From: Kaiparowitsia sp041742695
GTDB lineage: Bacteria > Cyanobacteriota > Cyanobacteriia > Elainellales > Elainellaceae
DNA length: 23,288 bases
Assembly (NCBI GenBank): GCA_041742695.1
Contig: JBGTOF010000140.1
Location: forward strand, 1 to 23,288
Direction: 5' to 3'
A program made the translations under genes and the position numbers. The notes under the pieces were generated by a model that did no database searches, was not told the DNA's origin, and worked only from the letters and a program-made list of their open reading frames with translations. Shown one piece after another: positions 8,002 to 15,915 of the stretch (positions are counted from its first letter, which is position 1; every line of letters begins with the position of its first letter).

Positions 8002-8130
8002 TGGGACCAAACCACCTGCATTTATGGGACAACACAACAACGAAACCTGAAAATCTAAGCAGTTTTTGAGCAACCATGAAGATACATATTTAACGTTCCC
8101 AATGTTCAAGCTATTCTACCAATTGTCTAA

Positions 8131-8165
8131 ACTGATAAGTCTATTATTTCTAATGGTGTATCAGT
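8131..8165. promoter_or_regulatory. Inverted repeat, possible operator near wza
   Basis: ACTGATA (8131-8137) and TATCAGT (8159-8165) are perfect 7-base arms separated by 21 bases, with partial continuation outward (TCTAA and AGATT). It lies 130 bases upstream of the chosen wza start. A regulatory role is guessed from position. Confidence 0.25.
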
Positions 8166-8244
8166 AGATTTACCGTAGAAACTTACGTCAGGTTCGACAA
8201 ATTCTTTATAAATGTGTGACTTACATAAATTAGAAGGCAGAATT

Positions 8245-8334
8245 ATGTCGGGCTGCTCCTCTTTGCGTTATCAAGCATTGATTTCGGGGCAGTATGATAT
8301 CGTGCCTGTCTTGCGTATCTATAACCGCGAGTAA
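8245..8334 (+). CDS. Possible small ORF, 29 residues, unknown
   Basis: ATG 8245 is preceded by AGAAGG (8232-8237) at a spacing of seven bases, better than the site of the large gene downstream. The frame encodes MSGCSSLRYQALISGQYDIV and nine more residues, then TAA. An upstream in-frame ATG at 8212 would make 40 residues. I recognise no family, there is no membrane segment, and it may be a chance frame. If real it could be a leader peptide for the polysaccharide operon. Confidence 0.18.
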   Translation: MSGCSSLRYQALISGQYDIVPVLRIYNRE

Positions 8335-8469
8335 TTAAGTTAGCTAAGCCAACGCAGCATCAGAATCCTGTGCTGTCTGATGGGCGCTTCTGTATGGGCT
8401 TCTATTTTGAGACTAGTTGTTAGCCATTCAGTAAAATTGCTGAGACGTTCTTGTTTTGTTCACATAAAG

Positions 8470-8494
8470 ATTCAGTTTTCTCGTAGGACTGAAT
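8470..8494. promoter_or_regulatory. Inverted repeat, possible operator of the forward operon
   Basis: ATTCAGT (8470-8476) and ACTGAAT (8488-8494) are perfect 7-base arms with an 11-base spacer, about 110 bases before the first glycosyltransferase start. It could bind a dimeric regulator or form a weak leader hairpin. Function is not shown by sequence alone. Confidence 0.25.
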
Positions 8495-8605
8495 GATGCA
8501 ACAACTAAAAGATTTCAGCCTCATTTACAGATTCTAAACTAGTTGATTTCACTTAAGAGTTCAGAGAACAACGAGCCACTTTTCCCTTAATTAATAGTCA
8601 CTGCA

Positions 8606-9892
8606 ATGACGATTGCTTATCTTATTAATCAGTATCCCAAGGTTAGCCATAGCTTCATTCGGCGTGAAATTGCGGCATTAGAAGCTCAGGGTATTCCGAT
8701 CGCACGGTTTTCAATTCGTCCTTGCCGAGGAGAACTAGTCGATGGGGAGGATCAGGCTGAAGTTGCAAAGACTCATGCCGTTTTAGATGCAGGAATTCCG
8801 GCTCTTTTATTCAGCTTTGTCCTAGTGGCGATCGCTCAGCCCCTGCAGATGGTTCGAGCGATAAAGTTGGCTCTCCGAGTGGGACGGCGCTCTCAGCGAG
8901 GCGTGCTGCGGCATCTGTTCTATCTGATTGAAGCCTGCTATCTGCAGCGTGAATTTTCAGCGCGCGGTATTCGCCATGTTCATGCCCACTTTGGCACCAA
9001 CTCCACGACTGTAGCCATGCTATGTCGAACGCTAAAAGGCCCAACCTATAGCTTTACCGCCCACGGCCCTGAAGAGTTTGACATGCCTCTAACGCTGTCG
9101 CTAACTGACAAAATTGAGCATGCTGCGTTTGTTGTGGCGATCAGCTCTTTTGGCAAAAGCCAGCTATATCGCTGGTGCGATCGCCGTCATTGGTCAAAGA
9201 TTCACATCGTCCGATGTGGCGTTGACGCTAAGTATCTAGAGACGCCTCTCACCTCCGTTCCCGATACCCCTAACCTGGTCTGCATTGGTCGTCTGTGTGA
9301 ACAAAAGGGTCATTTGCTGTTGCTAGAGGCTGCTGCCAAGCTAGCTACTCAAGGCATCGGGTTCCAGTTATGGCTAGTCGGCGATGGCCCTCTGAGGGCA
9401 GACATTGAAGCTTTGATTCAAGAACATTGCCTAGGTCAGCATGTGAGTATCACAGGCTGGGCCAGTGGCTCACAAATCCAAGACTACTTATTGAAGTCGC
9501 GCGCGATGGTTTTGCCTAGCTTTGCCGAGGGCTTACCTGTCGTAATTATGGAGTCTCTGGCGCTAGGACGCCCTGTGATCAGCACTTATGTAGCAGGCAT
9601 TCCAGAATTAGTTGAGCCAGGCAAATGCGGTTGGCTGGTACCACCGGGGTCTGTGGATGAGTTGGCGATCGCCATACAGCAAGCTCTTACCACTCCCCAA
9701 CATCAACTGCAGGAGATGGGTAAGCAGGGGCGGCAGCGAGCACTGCAAAACCACAATATATCAATTGAAGTGAAAACTCTTGCAGCTTTGTTTGCGAGTC
9801 AGATTCAAGCCAATGTAACAGCATCGATAACCCCTGTGCGAGCCCTTAAAACGATTCAATCTCACGGGTCAGTCGAAGTAAAGAAAGTCTAA
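8606..9892 (+). CDS. GT4 family glycosyltransferase (WcaL/ExoL-like)
   Basis: Cytoplasmic retaining glycosyltransferase of GT-B fold, 428 residues, the first gene of the forward polysaccharide operon. The N-terminus (YLINQYPKVSHSFIRREI) and VHAHFGTNS at 125-133 are typical of the WcaL/AmsK-like branch of GT4. The C-terminal donor-binding domain shows CIGRLCEQKG (226-235), WLVGDGPL (256-263) and the E-x7-E pair Glu308/Glu316 in FAEGLPVVIMES. It still contains HIP1 sites (for example 9665-9672), unlike the genes that follow. Donor sugar and linkage cannot be deduced. No clear ribosome-binding site precedes ATG 8606. Confidence 0.88.
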   Translation: MTIAYLINQYPKVSHSFIRREIAALEAQGIPIARFSIRPCRGELVDGEDQAEVAKTHAVLDAGIPALLFSFVLVAIAQPLQMVRAIKLALRVGRRSQRGVLRHLFYLIEACYLQREFSARGIRHVHAHFGTNSTTVAMLCRTLKGPTYSFTAHGPEEFDMPLTLSLTDKIEHAAFVVAISSFGKSQLYRWCDRRHWSKIHIVRCGVDAKYLETPLTSVPDTPNLVCIGRLCEQKGHLLLLEAAAKLATQGIGFQLWLVGDGPLRADIEALIQEHCLGQHVSITGWASGSQIQDYLLKSRAMVLPSFAEGLPVVIMESLALGRPVISTYVAGIPELVEPGKCGWLVPPGSVDELAIAIQQALTTPQHQLQEMGKQGRQRALQNHNISIEVKTLAALFASQIQANVTASITPVRALKTIQSHGSVEVKKV

Positions 9893-9928
9893 TTATTACT
9901 AAAGAATTCTGCGTCAACAAGGTTATTC

Positions 9929-11278
9929 ATGTCATCCACTACCTCCCTGAATCGGTTAGCAGTCAATGGTACTATTTGGACCATCATAGGGTATGGACTT
10001 AGTCAAACTATTCGATTCGGCGGAAACCTAGTTCTAACTAGACTGCTGGCACCCGAATTGTTTGGGCTCATGGCGCTGGCTAATGTTTTTGTGATTGGGT
10101 TACAGCTTTTCTCTGATGTTGGTATCGTACCCAGCATTATTCAAAACAAGCACGGTGATGAGCCACAGTTTCTCAATACTGCCTGGACGATTCAGGTGAT
10201 ACGGGGGATCGTTCTTTGGCTTGGCTGTTGCCTTATTGCCTATCCAGTCTCATTGTTTTATGAGGACTCTAGAATACTTTGGTTGCTGCCTATTTTAGGC
10301 CTCTCATCAGTGTTCAATGGGTTCAATTCAACTGCAATTGCTAGCATTAAACGACGAGTAGACCTTGCAAGAAATGCAGGGTTTGAAATATCCATTCAGA
10401 TTATTTCATTATCTGTTTTGATTGTCTGGGCGTACTTTAGCCCGACTATCTATGCACTGGCGGGTAGTCATGCAGTTGGCGCATTGATTCGAACTGGCAT
10501 GAGCTACGCCATTATCCCAGGCTATAAAAACTGGTTTGCTTGGAATAAAGACGCCTTGCGAGAACTCCTCTCATTTGGTCGATGGATTTTTTTATCAACC
10601 GCTATGACATTTCTTGCCAGCCAAACCGATCGTCTTATGCTTGGTAAGCTTGTTTCAATCGAAATGCTTGGGATTTATACCGTTGCCGCTACGTTGGCAG
10701 ATATACCCAGGCAGATAATTGGAATGTTGGGAAGTAATGTAATTTTCCCCATTGTCTCTCGCAGTGCAGCAGCACCGCGGCATGAGCTAAGATCCAAAAT
10801 TTTGAAGAAGCGTTGGCTTTTGCTAATAGCCGCGCTAGTCACGCTCACAATTATGGTGTGTTTTGGCGATATGGTCATTCGCTTTCTCTACGATAGCCGC
10901 TATGAGCAAGCTGCTTGGATGTTTCCTGTAATTGCGCTTAGTCTTTGGCATACCGTGCTTTACAGTTCTATGAATCCTTGTTTAATGGGTATTGGTCGTC
11001 CAATTTATGGCGCGATTGGCAGCGCCATAAAGTTCATTGTGCTCATAGCAGGGCTGCCCATAAGCTATCAAATGTTTGGAGTTGCTGGAGTCATCGTTAC
11101 AATCTCCTACAGCGATTTGCCTGCCTATTTTGTCACGACTTATGGATTGCAACGCGAAAAAATTGGCAATCTTGCTCAAGATATAAAAGCAACTGTGATT
11201 TTCTTATCCCTGTTGACAGCATTATTGTTCATTAGATTCTCTCTAGGTTTAGGAACACCCTTAGATGGACTACTGTAG
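9929..11278 (+). CDS. Lipopolysaccharide/polysaccharide flippase (Wzx-type, MOP superfamily)
   Basis: Integral inner-membrane protein of 449 residues with about twelve predicted hydrophobic segments spread over its length. The opening (NGTIWTIIGYGLSQTIRFGG, then TRLLAPELFGLMALANVF and FSDVGIVPSIIQN) is the signature of the polysaccharide-transporter/WzxC-like family. It would flip undecaprenyl-diphosphate-linked repeat units across the membrane. Its start is preceded by AAGG (9919-9922) at six bases. The gene lies 36 bases after the GT4 gene and is probably in the same transcript. It contains no HIP1 site and looks AT-rich, as expected of a variable, transferred segment. Symbol withheld because Wzx assignment rests on family only. 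Confidence 0.87.
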   Translation: MSSTTSLNRLAVNGTIWTIIGYGLSQTIRFGGNLVLTRLLAPELFGLMALANVFVIGLQLFSDVGIVPSIIQNKHGDEPQFLNTAWTIQVIRGIVLWLGCCLIAYPVSLFYEDSRILWLLPILGLSSVFNGFNSTAIASIKRRVDLARNAGFEISIQIISLSVLIVWAYFSPTIYALAGSHAVGALIRTGMSYAIIPGYKNWFAWNKDALRELLSFGRWIFLSTAMTFLASQTDRLMLGKLVSIEMLGIYTVAATLADIPRQIIGMLGSNVIFPIVSRSAAAPRHELRSKILKKRWLLLIAALVTLTIMVCFGDMVIRFLYDSRYEQAAWMFPVIALSLWHTVLYSSMNPCLMGIGRPIYGAIGSAIKFIVLIAGLPISYQMFGVAGVIVTISYSDLPAYFVTTYGLQREKIGNLAQDIKATVIFLSLLTALLFIRFSLGLGTPLDGLL

Positions 11279-11499
11279 TGCGCCTAGAATGTGATGGATA
11301 GAGCTGAACATTTTGCAAACTAAGAGACTATTTGAGAAATCGAAGATAGTGAAATTAACTACCTCATCCTCCTTATAAGTCGTTACGAAAGAATCAGCTT
11401 TTACGGATGGCTATTGTCAGGTTTGATGCCTTATTCAACCTAGTCTAGGCCTCCTAAAACACCCTCTAAGAATACCTTTTGCGTAAGTAATTTCTAATC

Positions 11500-12906
11500 A
11501 TGAGCCCTATCGTTTTTCTAGTCATGTTCGGCTGGCTTCCAGCTGTGCTCTATCTTTTTTCTCGATTTCCCCCACAAAAAGCAGTTGTAATTAGCTTCGT
11601 ATTTGCTTGGTTGTTTCTGCCTATGGCGGAAATAGTCCTACCTGCGATTCCAAACTATACAAAAATGTCGGCCACCTGTTATGGCGTTTTATTGGCGACG
11701 TTTATCTTCGATAGCGGTCGCTTCTCCATGTTTCAACCTAGATGGATCGATATTCCTATGACGCTGTGGTGCATAGCGCCACTGATTGCCTCGATTAGCA
11801 ATGACTTAGGGCTGTATGATGGCGTATCTGCGCTCTTAACTCAAAGTGTTTCCTGGGGGCTTCCCTATTTCTTAGGACGACTGTATCTCGGTAATCTAAG
11901 TGGAGCCAAACACTTGGCGATTGCAGTTTTTATAGGTGGTCTGGCCTACATGCCATTATGCCTACTAGAAACAAGAATCAGCCCACAGTTACATCGACTA
12001 GTGTATGGATATCACGCCTTTGCTGACTTTTCGCAAACTATGCGGTACGGCGGATATCGTCCAACCGTATTTATGCAACATGGATTAGCGGTAGGTGTCT
12101 GGATGATGGCAGCTACTTTGGTGGGCATCTGGCTTTGGTACACAGGTGTAATTAAAAAAGTTGCCGGCTATAAGTTGAAAGTGTTGGTTCCAGCGCTGTT
12201 CATCACTTTTTTCCTGTGTAAATCTACTGGTGCATATATTCTTTTGCTCGTAGGTGTTTTAATATTATTTACGGCAAAGTACTTGCGAACTTCCTTTCTT
12301 CTACTTATAATTATTGCTTTCATCTGCTTCTATTTAAACCTTGGTATTAGTGGTGTAATTACACCGGAAGTGCGTGAGGGAATCCGCACTCAGTTAACGC
12401 AATTCCTAGATGAAGAACGTGTCGCATCACTTGACTTTCGACTTGCTAACGAAGAAATTTTGAGTGAAAAAGCCAAGGAAAGAATGCTTTTTGGTTGGGG
12501 TGGTTGGGGTCGCGCCCGGGTCTATAACGATGAAGGCGAAGATATCTCTGTTACAGATAGCTTGTGGATTATAGCTTACGGCAACTATGGTGTGTTTGGA
12601 TTAATTAATCTTACGGCATCAATGTTGATACCTACTGCACTTTTTGCATTTATGGCATATCCAGTGCGCCTATGGGCTCACCCTCAGGTTGCTTCTGCTG
12701 CAGTGCTTGTTGTTATCGTGACGTTGTTTATGTTGGATTGCGTTCTCAATGCGATGACTAATCCTGTATTTACTCTAGCAAGTGGCTCTATCTCTGGTCT
12801 TGTGATTAACCCAACGCCATTGAAACGACGTCAACCAAAGCCTCGACGCCTCCATGCTCGTACAGAAGATCCAGTCAAAGCAGCCCAGATCGCAATATCA
12901 AAGTGA
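11500..12906 (+). CDS. O-antigen ligase / Wzy-polymerase-like membrane protein
   Basis: Polytopic membrane protein of 468 residues. Hydrophobic segments cover residues 1-150, 185-290 and 355-425, with a hydrophilic loop (about 290-350) that contains SLDFRLANEEIL and MLFGWGGWGRARVYNDEGED. This arrangement, with an R-rich, FGWG-type late loop, is typical of the O-antigen ligase/polymerase superfamily. Next to a Wzx-type flippase it is the best candidate for the polymerase of the locus, although a ligase role cannot be excluded. The C-terminal tail is basic (KRRQPKPRR). It follows the flippase after 221 gene-free bases and is followed by a terminator-like hairpin. Confidence 0.8.
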   Translation: MSPIVFLVMFGWLPAVLYLFSRFPPQKAVVISFVFAWLFLPMAEIVLPAIPNYTKMSATCYGVLLATFIFDSGRFSMFQPRWIDIPMTLWCIAPLIASISNDLGLYDGVSALLTQSVSWGLPYFLGRLYLGNLSGAKHLAIAVFIGGLAYMPLCLLETRISPQLHRLVYGYHAFADFSQTMRYGGYRPTVFMQHGLAVGVWMMAATLVGIWLWYTGVIKKVAGYKLKVLVPALFITFFLCKSTGAYILLLVGVLILFTAKYLRTSFLLLIIIAFICFYLNLGISGVITPEVREGIRTQLTQFLDEERVASLDFRLANEEILSEKAKERMLFGWGGWGRARVYNDEGEDISVTDSLWIIAYGNYGVFGLINLTASMLIPTALFAFMAYPVRLWAHPQVASAAVLVVIVTLFMLDCVLNAMTNPVFTLASGSISGLVINPTPLKRRQPKPRRLHARTEDPVKAAQIAISK

Positions 12907-12957
12907 ACTATGGATGATCGGCGGATACCAATTATTCTAATTGTGCGTATGGGATAT

Positions 12958-12996
12958 TTCTGAGGCGTGGTCGAAGGCATGCTTCAGAAGTTTTTT
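12958..12996 (+). terminator. Rho-independent terminator after the Wzy-like gene
   Basis: TTCTGAGGC (12958-12966) pairs with GCTTCAGAA (12981-12989), a nine-pair stem with one G-T pair and a 14-base loop. It is followed by G and six T residues (12991-12996). It lies 52 bases after the stop codon at 12906, the position expected of an intrinsic terminator. Confidence 0.65.
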
Positions 12997-13188
12997 AGTT
13001 GCTGCTTGGAGAAAAGATAAGGTTTTGATGATACATAATGACAGAATCAAAAGCTAGTTTAATTCTTTTTAAAGAACTTCATAACTGAATTTGGAGGAGA
13101 ATGTTTGTTCAGTGGCGTTAAGTGATTTCAACCGATGCTTTCTTGATTTTTGTAAATGTTACCTCTAATCTGACTATACCGCTGTGAT

Positions 13189-13322
13189 ATAGGGCTTAAT
13201 ACGCTGGTTTGAGTGAAGCCCCTGCGCGGTAGGGCTTCACAACGGTGACTGCTCTAATCAACCTATTGGTTGCAATAGGTGCTGTGACGCGTGGTTAACG
13301 TAAAAGCACACTAGCAATGCTA
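13189..13322 (+). other. Cluster of inverted repeats, possible structured leader RNA
   Basis: Three perfect inverted repeats occur in a row: GTGAAGCCC/GGGCTTCAC (13213-13221, 13232-13240), ACCTATTG/CAATAGGT with a four-base loop (13261-13268, 13273-13280) and TAGCA/TGCTA (13312-13322). An additional GGGCTT at 13192-13197 could compete for the AAGCCC at 13216-13221. None is followed by a T-run. It could be the leader of the downstream glycosyltransferase mRNA, a small RNA or a protein-binding site. No known riboswitch is recognised. Confidence 0.35.
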
Positions 13323-13444
13323 ACGAATTTATCGATAGGAGTGATCGTATTTCGGGCATTCTAGGAGAGTCGGCATTCTGAATTTTCACACGTTACTTGG
13401 TGTGTCAGTTGATTGACTTGGTTCAGAAACGGAGTCCAATATTC

Positions 13445-14704
13445 ATGGTAGATTCTCCACGCATTATCTATATGGCCGGATTTGGAGAGGTCATAGGTAC
13501 TTACCAACACTGGAGTCAGGGAGAAGATGATCCTTCCCAAGTATCTGTCACGTACTCTGGACAGTTTTATGATGTGTGTCGAGCAATTAATGCTCAAGCC
13601 TTAGTCATCACATTTAATGAGAGAAAGATGCGATTGCAAGATGGGGCATTCACCATTGAATACTGGTGTCCATTAACACCTTCCGTCTCTGCGCTTACAT
13701 ATCACCTGAACTTAGTCTGGAATAGCTTTCGCTTGGTTTTCTCTGCTCTTAAATTTAGAGCTGGTGTGGTGGTTGTAGCTGATGGTACAGTTCATTGGTT
13801 TCTGATGACTGTTCTCCCCTTTATTGGAATTCAAGTTATCCCTTCTTTGCATTGTGTGATGTGGCGCAAATTTACACCACTAACTCAACGCAAAAAGATC
13901 ATTTTAAGACTAGGGCGCTACTTGTTTTCTAAACAGTGTTTAGCAACGCTGGTTGTATCACATGAAATTGCTGAACAAGTACAGGAAGTTACTGGGATTC
14001 AGCATCAGCCTATCCTTCGCTTTAGCCCCCTCTACAGAAAACAACAGTTTCACAGTATCTCTTCGCCTAACGCTGTAAGATCGCCCTTTCGAGTTCTCTA
14101 TGTAGGGCGTATCGAAGCCAATAAGGGAGTATTTGATTTACTTGATATGGCACGTATCTTGCAAGAGCGAGGCCGCACAGATATTGTATTTGATCTATGT
14201 GGCAAAGGGACAGCGCTTACACGACTTCAAGAGGCGGCAACGCATGCAGGCCTTGAAGCATCGTTTCGATGCTACGGGCATTGCAATAAGGAAACTATGC
14301 AGACCATGTTCAATCAGTCACATGTGGTAATTGTGCCAACCAAGTCGGGTTTTGTTGAGGGTTTTAACAAGGTGGTTGTAGAGGGAATTCTTTCTACCCG
14401 TCCAGTTATTACTTCTGCTGTATGTCCTGCACTTTCCTATGTGAAAGAGGGCGTTGTTGAGGCGATCGCCGATGATATAGAGTCTTACATTGGCAGCATT
14501 TTGAACTTATGCGATCAGTCAGATTTCTATGCTGAGAAAGTTCGAAATTGTTATGCATTGCAAGATCAGTTCTATGATGACTCAACTAGTTGGGGCACGA
14601 TGCTAGCATCCATCCTCACAGAACTTAGAACTCAACCAAAGTTCGCAACTAAGTTTACTGCAAAGGGATCAGGCAAGTATCCTAGCTTGCAGTCGGACAA
14701 GTAG
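13445..14704 (+). CDS. GT4 family glycosyltransferase
   Basis: GT-B-fold retaining glycosyltransferase, 419 residues from ATG 13445. The start is chosen because GGAG (13431-13434) lies ten bases upstream and the TTG at 13397 would add 16 residues without family character. The C-terminal domain shows VLYVGRIEANKG (217-228), DLCGKGT (250-256) and the E-x7-E pair Glu305/Glu313 in FVEGFNKVVVEG. The N-terminal acceptor domain (1-200) is not recognisable beyond family level. It probably adds one sugar of the repeat unit at the inner membrane. The gene is AT-rich with a single HIP1 site (14462-14469), supporting an origin different from the flanking genes. Confidence 0.84.
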   Translation: MVDSPRIIYMAGFGEVIGTYQHWSQGEDDPSQVSVTYSGQFYDVCRAINAQALVITFNERKMRLQDGAFTIEYWCPLTPSVSALTYHLNLVWNSFRLVFSALKFRAGVVVVADGTVHWFLMTVLPFIGIQVIPSLHCVMWRKFTPLTQRKKIILRLGRYLFSKQCLATLVVSHEIAEQVQEVTGIQHQPILRFSPLYRKQQFHSISSPNAVRSPFRVLYVGRIEANKGVFDLLDMARILQERGRTDIVFDLCGKGTALTRLQEAATHAGLEASFRCYGHCNKETMQTMFNQSHVVIVPTKSGFVEGFNKVVVEGILSTRPVITSAVCPALSYVKEGVVEAIADDIESYIGSILNLCDQSDFYAEKVRNCYALQDQFYDDSTSWGTMLASILTELRTQPKFATKFTAKGSGKYPSLQSDK

Positions 14705-14855
14705 TATCACCTATTGGGGATATTTAGAAATTTCTTTGTTTGAAGGTGCTGAAACCCAAATTTTGTTTCCTTGGTTTGTCCTTCATTCTTGCGTGTCTAA
14801 AGAGAGTCATCTACCAACTCATACGGTTTTAATTGTACCTAGGATATTATTCGTC

Positions 14856-15845
14856 ATGACTCATAATCCTCAGACAACCTTTGTTTGCTGTGTAGAATCG
14901 GGTTGGTTAGAGCAGCAAGCTATTCGAATGATTGAAAGCCTAAGACGATGGGGAGGTTGTTTTGCCGATGCACCCGTGTATGCAGTGACTCCACGGTTTG
15001 GCCCTCCATTAGCACGCTCTACCCATGCTTCCTTCGAACGGTTAGATGTCAACTATCTTCGATTTCAGGCTAACAACCGCTATGCCTGGAAAAGCTTCTT
15101 AAATAAGCACTATGCCTTAGCAGCAGTTGAAGAAATTTGTGGTACGACGTTTGTGGGTTGGTTAGACAGTGATTTACTCATTGTGGGTGAACCATCAGAT
15201 CTTCAGCTTACAGATGAAGAAGATTTTGTCGCCTGCGCTCCAGATAAAAATATTGGCGTTAGCAGCTCCCATGATCCCTCTTATCCCTATTGGACGGTAG
15301 CTTGTGAAACCCTTGGGATGAATATTGAAGAATTCCCCTGGGTTGTAACCCATCGAGAGCAGGCTCGTATTCGTATGTATTGGAATAGTGGGGTATTTGT
15401 ATATCGGCGATCAACAGGATTCGCAAAGCCACATCTAGAAATGACATTGCAGCTGATGAATGCCCATTTAGCGTCTAAACATGCTGGAGTCTTTTTTACT
15501 CAGCATACATTAGGTATGGCGGTGCTAAATATGGGGTTGCGATGGCGGGCATTGCCCCACTCTCATAATTATGGATTGGGTAGCAAAACCTATGATCTGT
15601 GGAATGATCCTAAGAAAATTCAAGCCGCTAAAATCTTGCACTACCACGATGCAATGTGGCCCAATTTTTGGGAAACGTTGCTGGAGAGTCTGGCGCCTCA
15701 ACATCCTCTAGTCGTTGACTGGCTAAGAGATCTGGGGCCTATTAGCAATCAATCTCCGATTCAATGGCGCTTGATGTCGAAAGCACTACAAACTTTAAGG
15801 GAGCAAAAATCAACGGATTACCGAAAGTTGTGTCGGGTGGTTTAA
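14856..15845 (+). CDS. Putative GT-A-type glycosyltransferase of unassigned family
   Basis: This 329-residue soluble protein has an N-terminal nucleotide-sugar-like region (TTFVCCVESGWLEQQ) and a DxD motif, Asp104-Ser-Asp106, in VGWLDSDLLIVGEP. That context is what GT-A enzymes, including GT8-like ones, use to hold Mn2+ and the sugar nucleotide. Later segments include MYWNSGVFVYRR and LHYHDAMWPNFW, also reminiscent of GT8-type folds. I do not recognise the exact family. The start ATG 14856 is preceded by AGGAT (14841-14845); a TTG at 14736 would add 40 residues. It lies between a GT4 and a GT2 gene in the locus, which supports a role in polysaccharide assembly. No HIP1 site. Confidence 0.65.
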   Translation: MTHNPQTTFVCCVESGWLEQQAIRMIESLRRWGGCFADAPVYAVTPRFGPPLARSTHASFERLDVNYLRFQANNRYAWKSFLNKHYALAAVEEICGTTFVGWLDSDLLIVGEPSDLQLTDEEDFVACAPDKNIGVSSSHDPSYPYWTVACETLGMNIEEFPWVVTHREQARIRMYWNSGVFVYRRSTGFAKPHLEMTLQLMNAHLASKHAGVFFTQHTLGMAVLNMGLRWRALPHSHNYGLGSKTYDLWNDPKKIQAAKILHYHDAMWPNFWETLLESLAPQHPLVVDWLRDLGPISNQSPIQWRLMSKALQTLREQKSTDYRKLCRVV

Positions 15846-15915
15846 TTTGCGGGAACTGTAAAGGGAGACAGACTTCTTGTGCCAGCGTCAGATTGATCCA
15901 TCTAAGAAATATCTT

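Larger units (their letters stand above)
8002..8605. other. Divergent regulatory interval between wza-wzc and the polysaccharide operon
   Basis: This AT-rich interval of 604 bases separates divergently transcribed units and must contain promoters for both. I see no strong consensus promoter for either direction. It holds two small inverted repeats: ACTGATA (8131-8137) with TATCAGT (8159-8165), and ATTCAGT (8470-8476) with ACTGAAT (8488-8494). Either could be an operator. It also holds a possible 29-codon reading frame at 8245-8334, listed separately. Confidence 0.6.
12907..13444. other. Gene-free stretch with terminator and clustered inverted repeats
   Basis: This 538-base AT-rich interval separates the Wzy-like gene from the next glycosyltransferase. 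It begins with a terminator-like hairpin (12958-12996), has nothing recognisable at 13000-13185, then carries three inverted repeats at 13189-13322 and a ribosome-binding site GGAG at 13431-13434. The downstream genes therefore probably have their own promoter here; I see only weak matches to sigma-70 elements. Confidence 0.6.

Noticed and set aside
8002..8605. ops/JUMPStart element of enterobacterial polysaccharide operons
   Set aside because: No GGCGGTAG-like core is present upstream of the operon.
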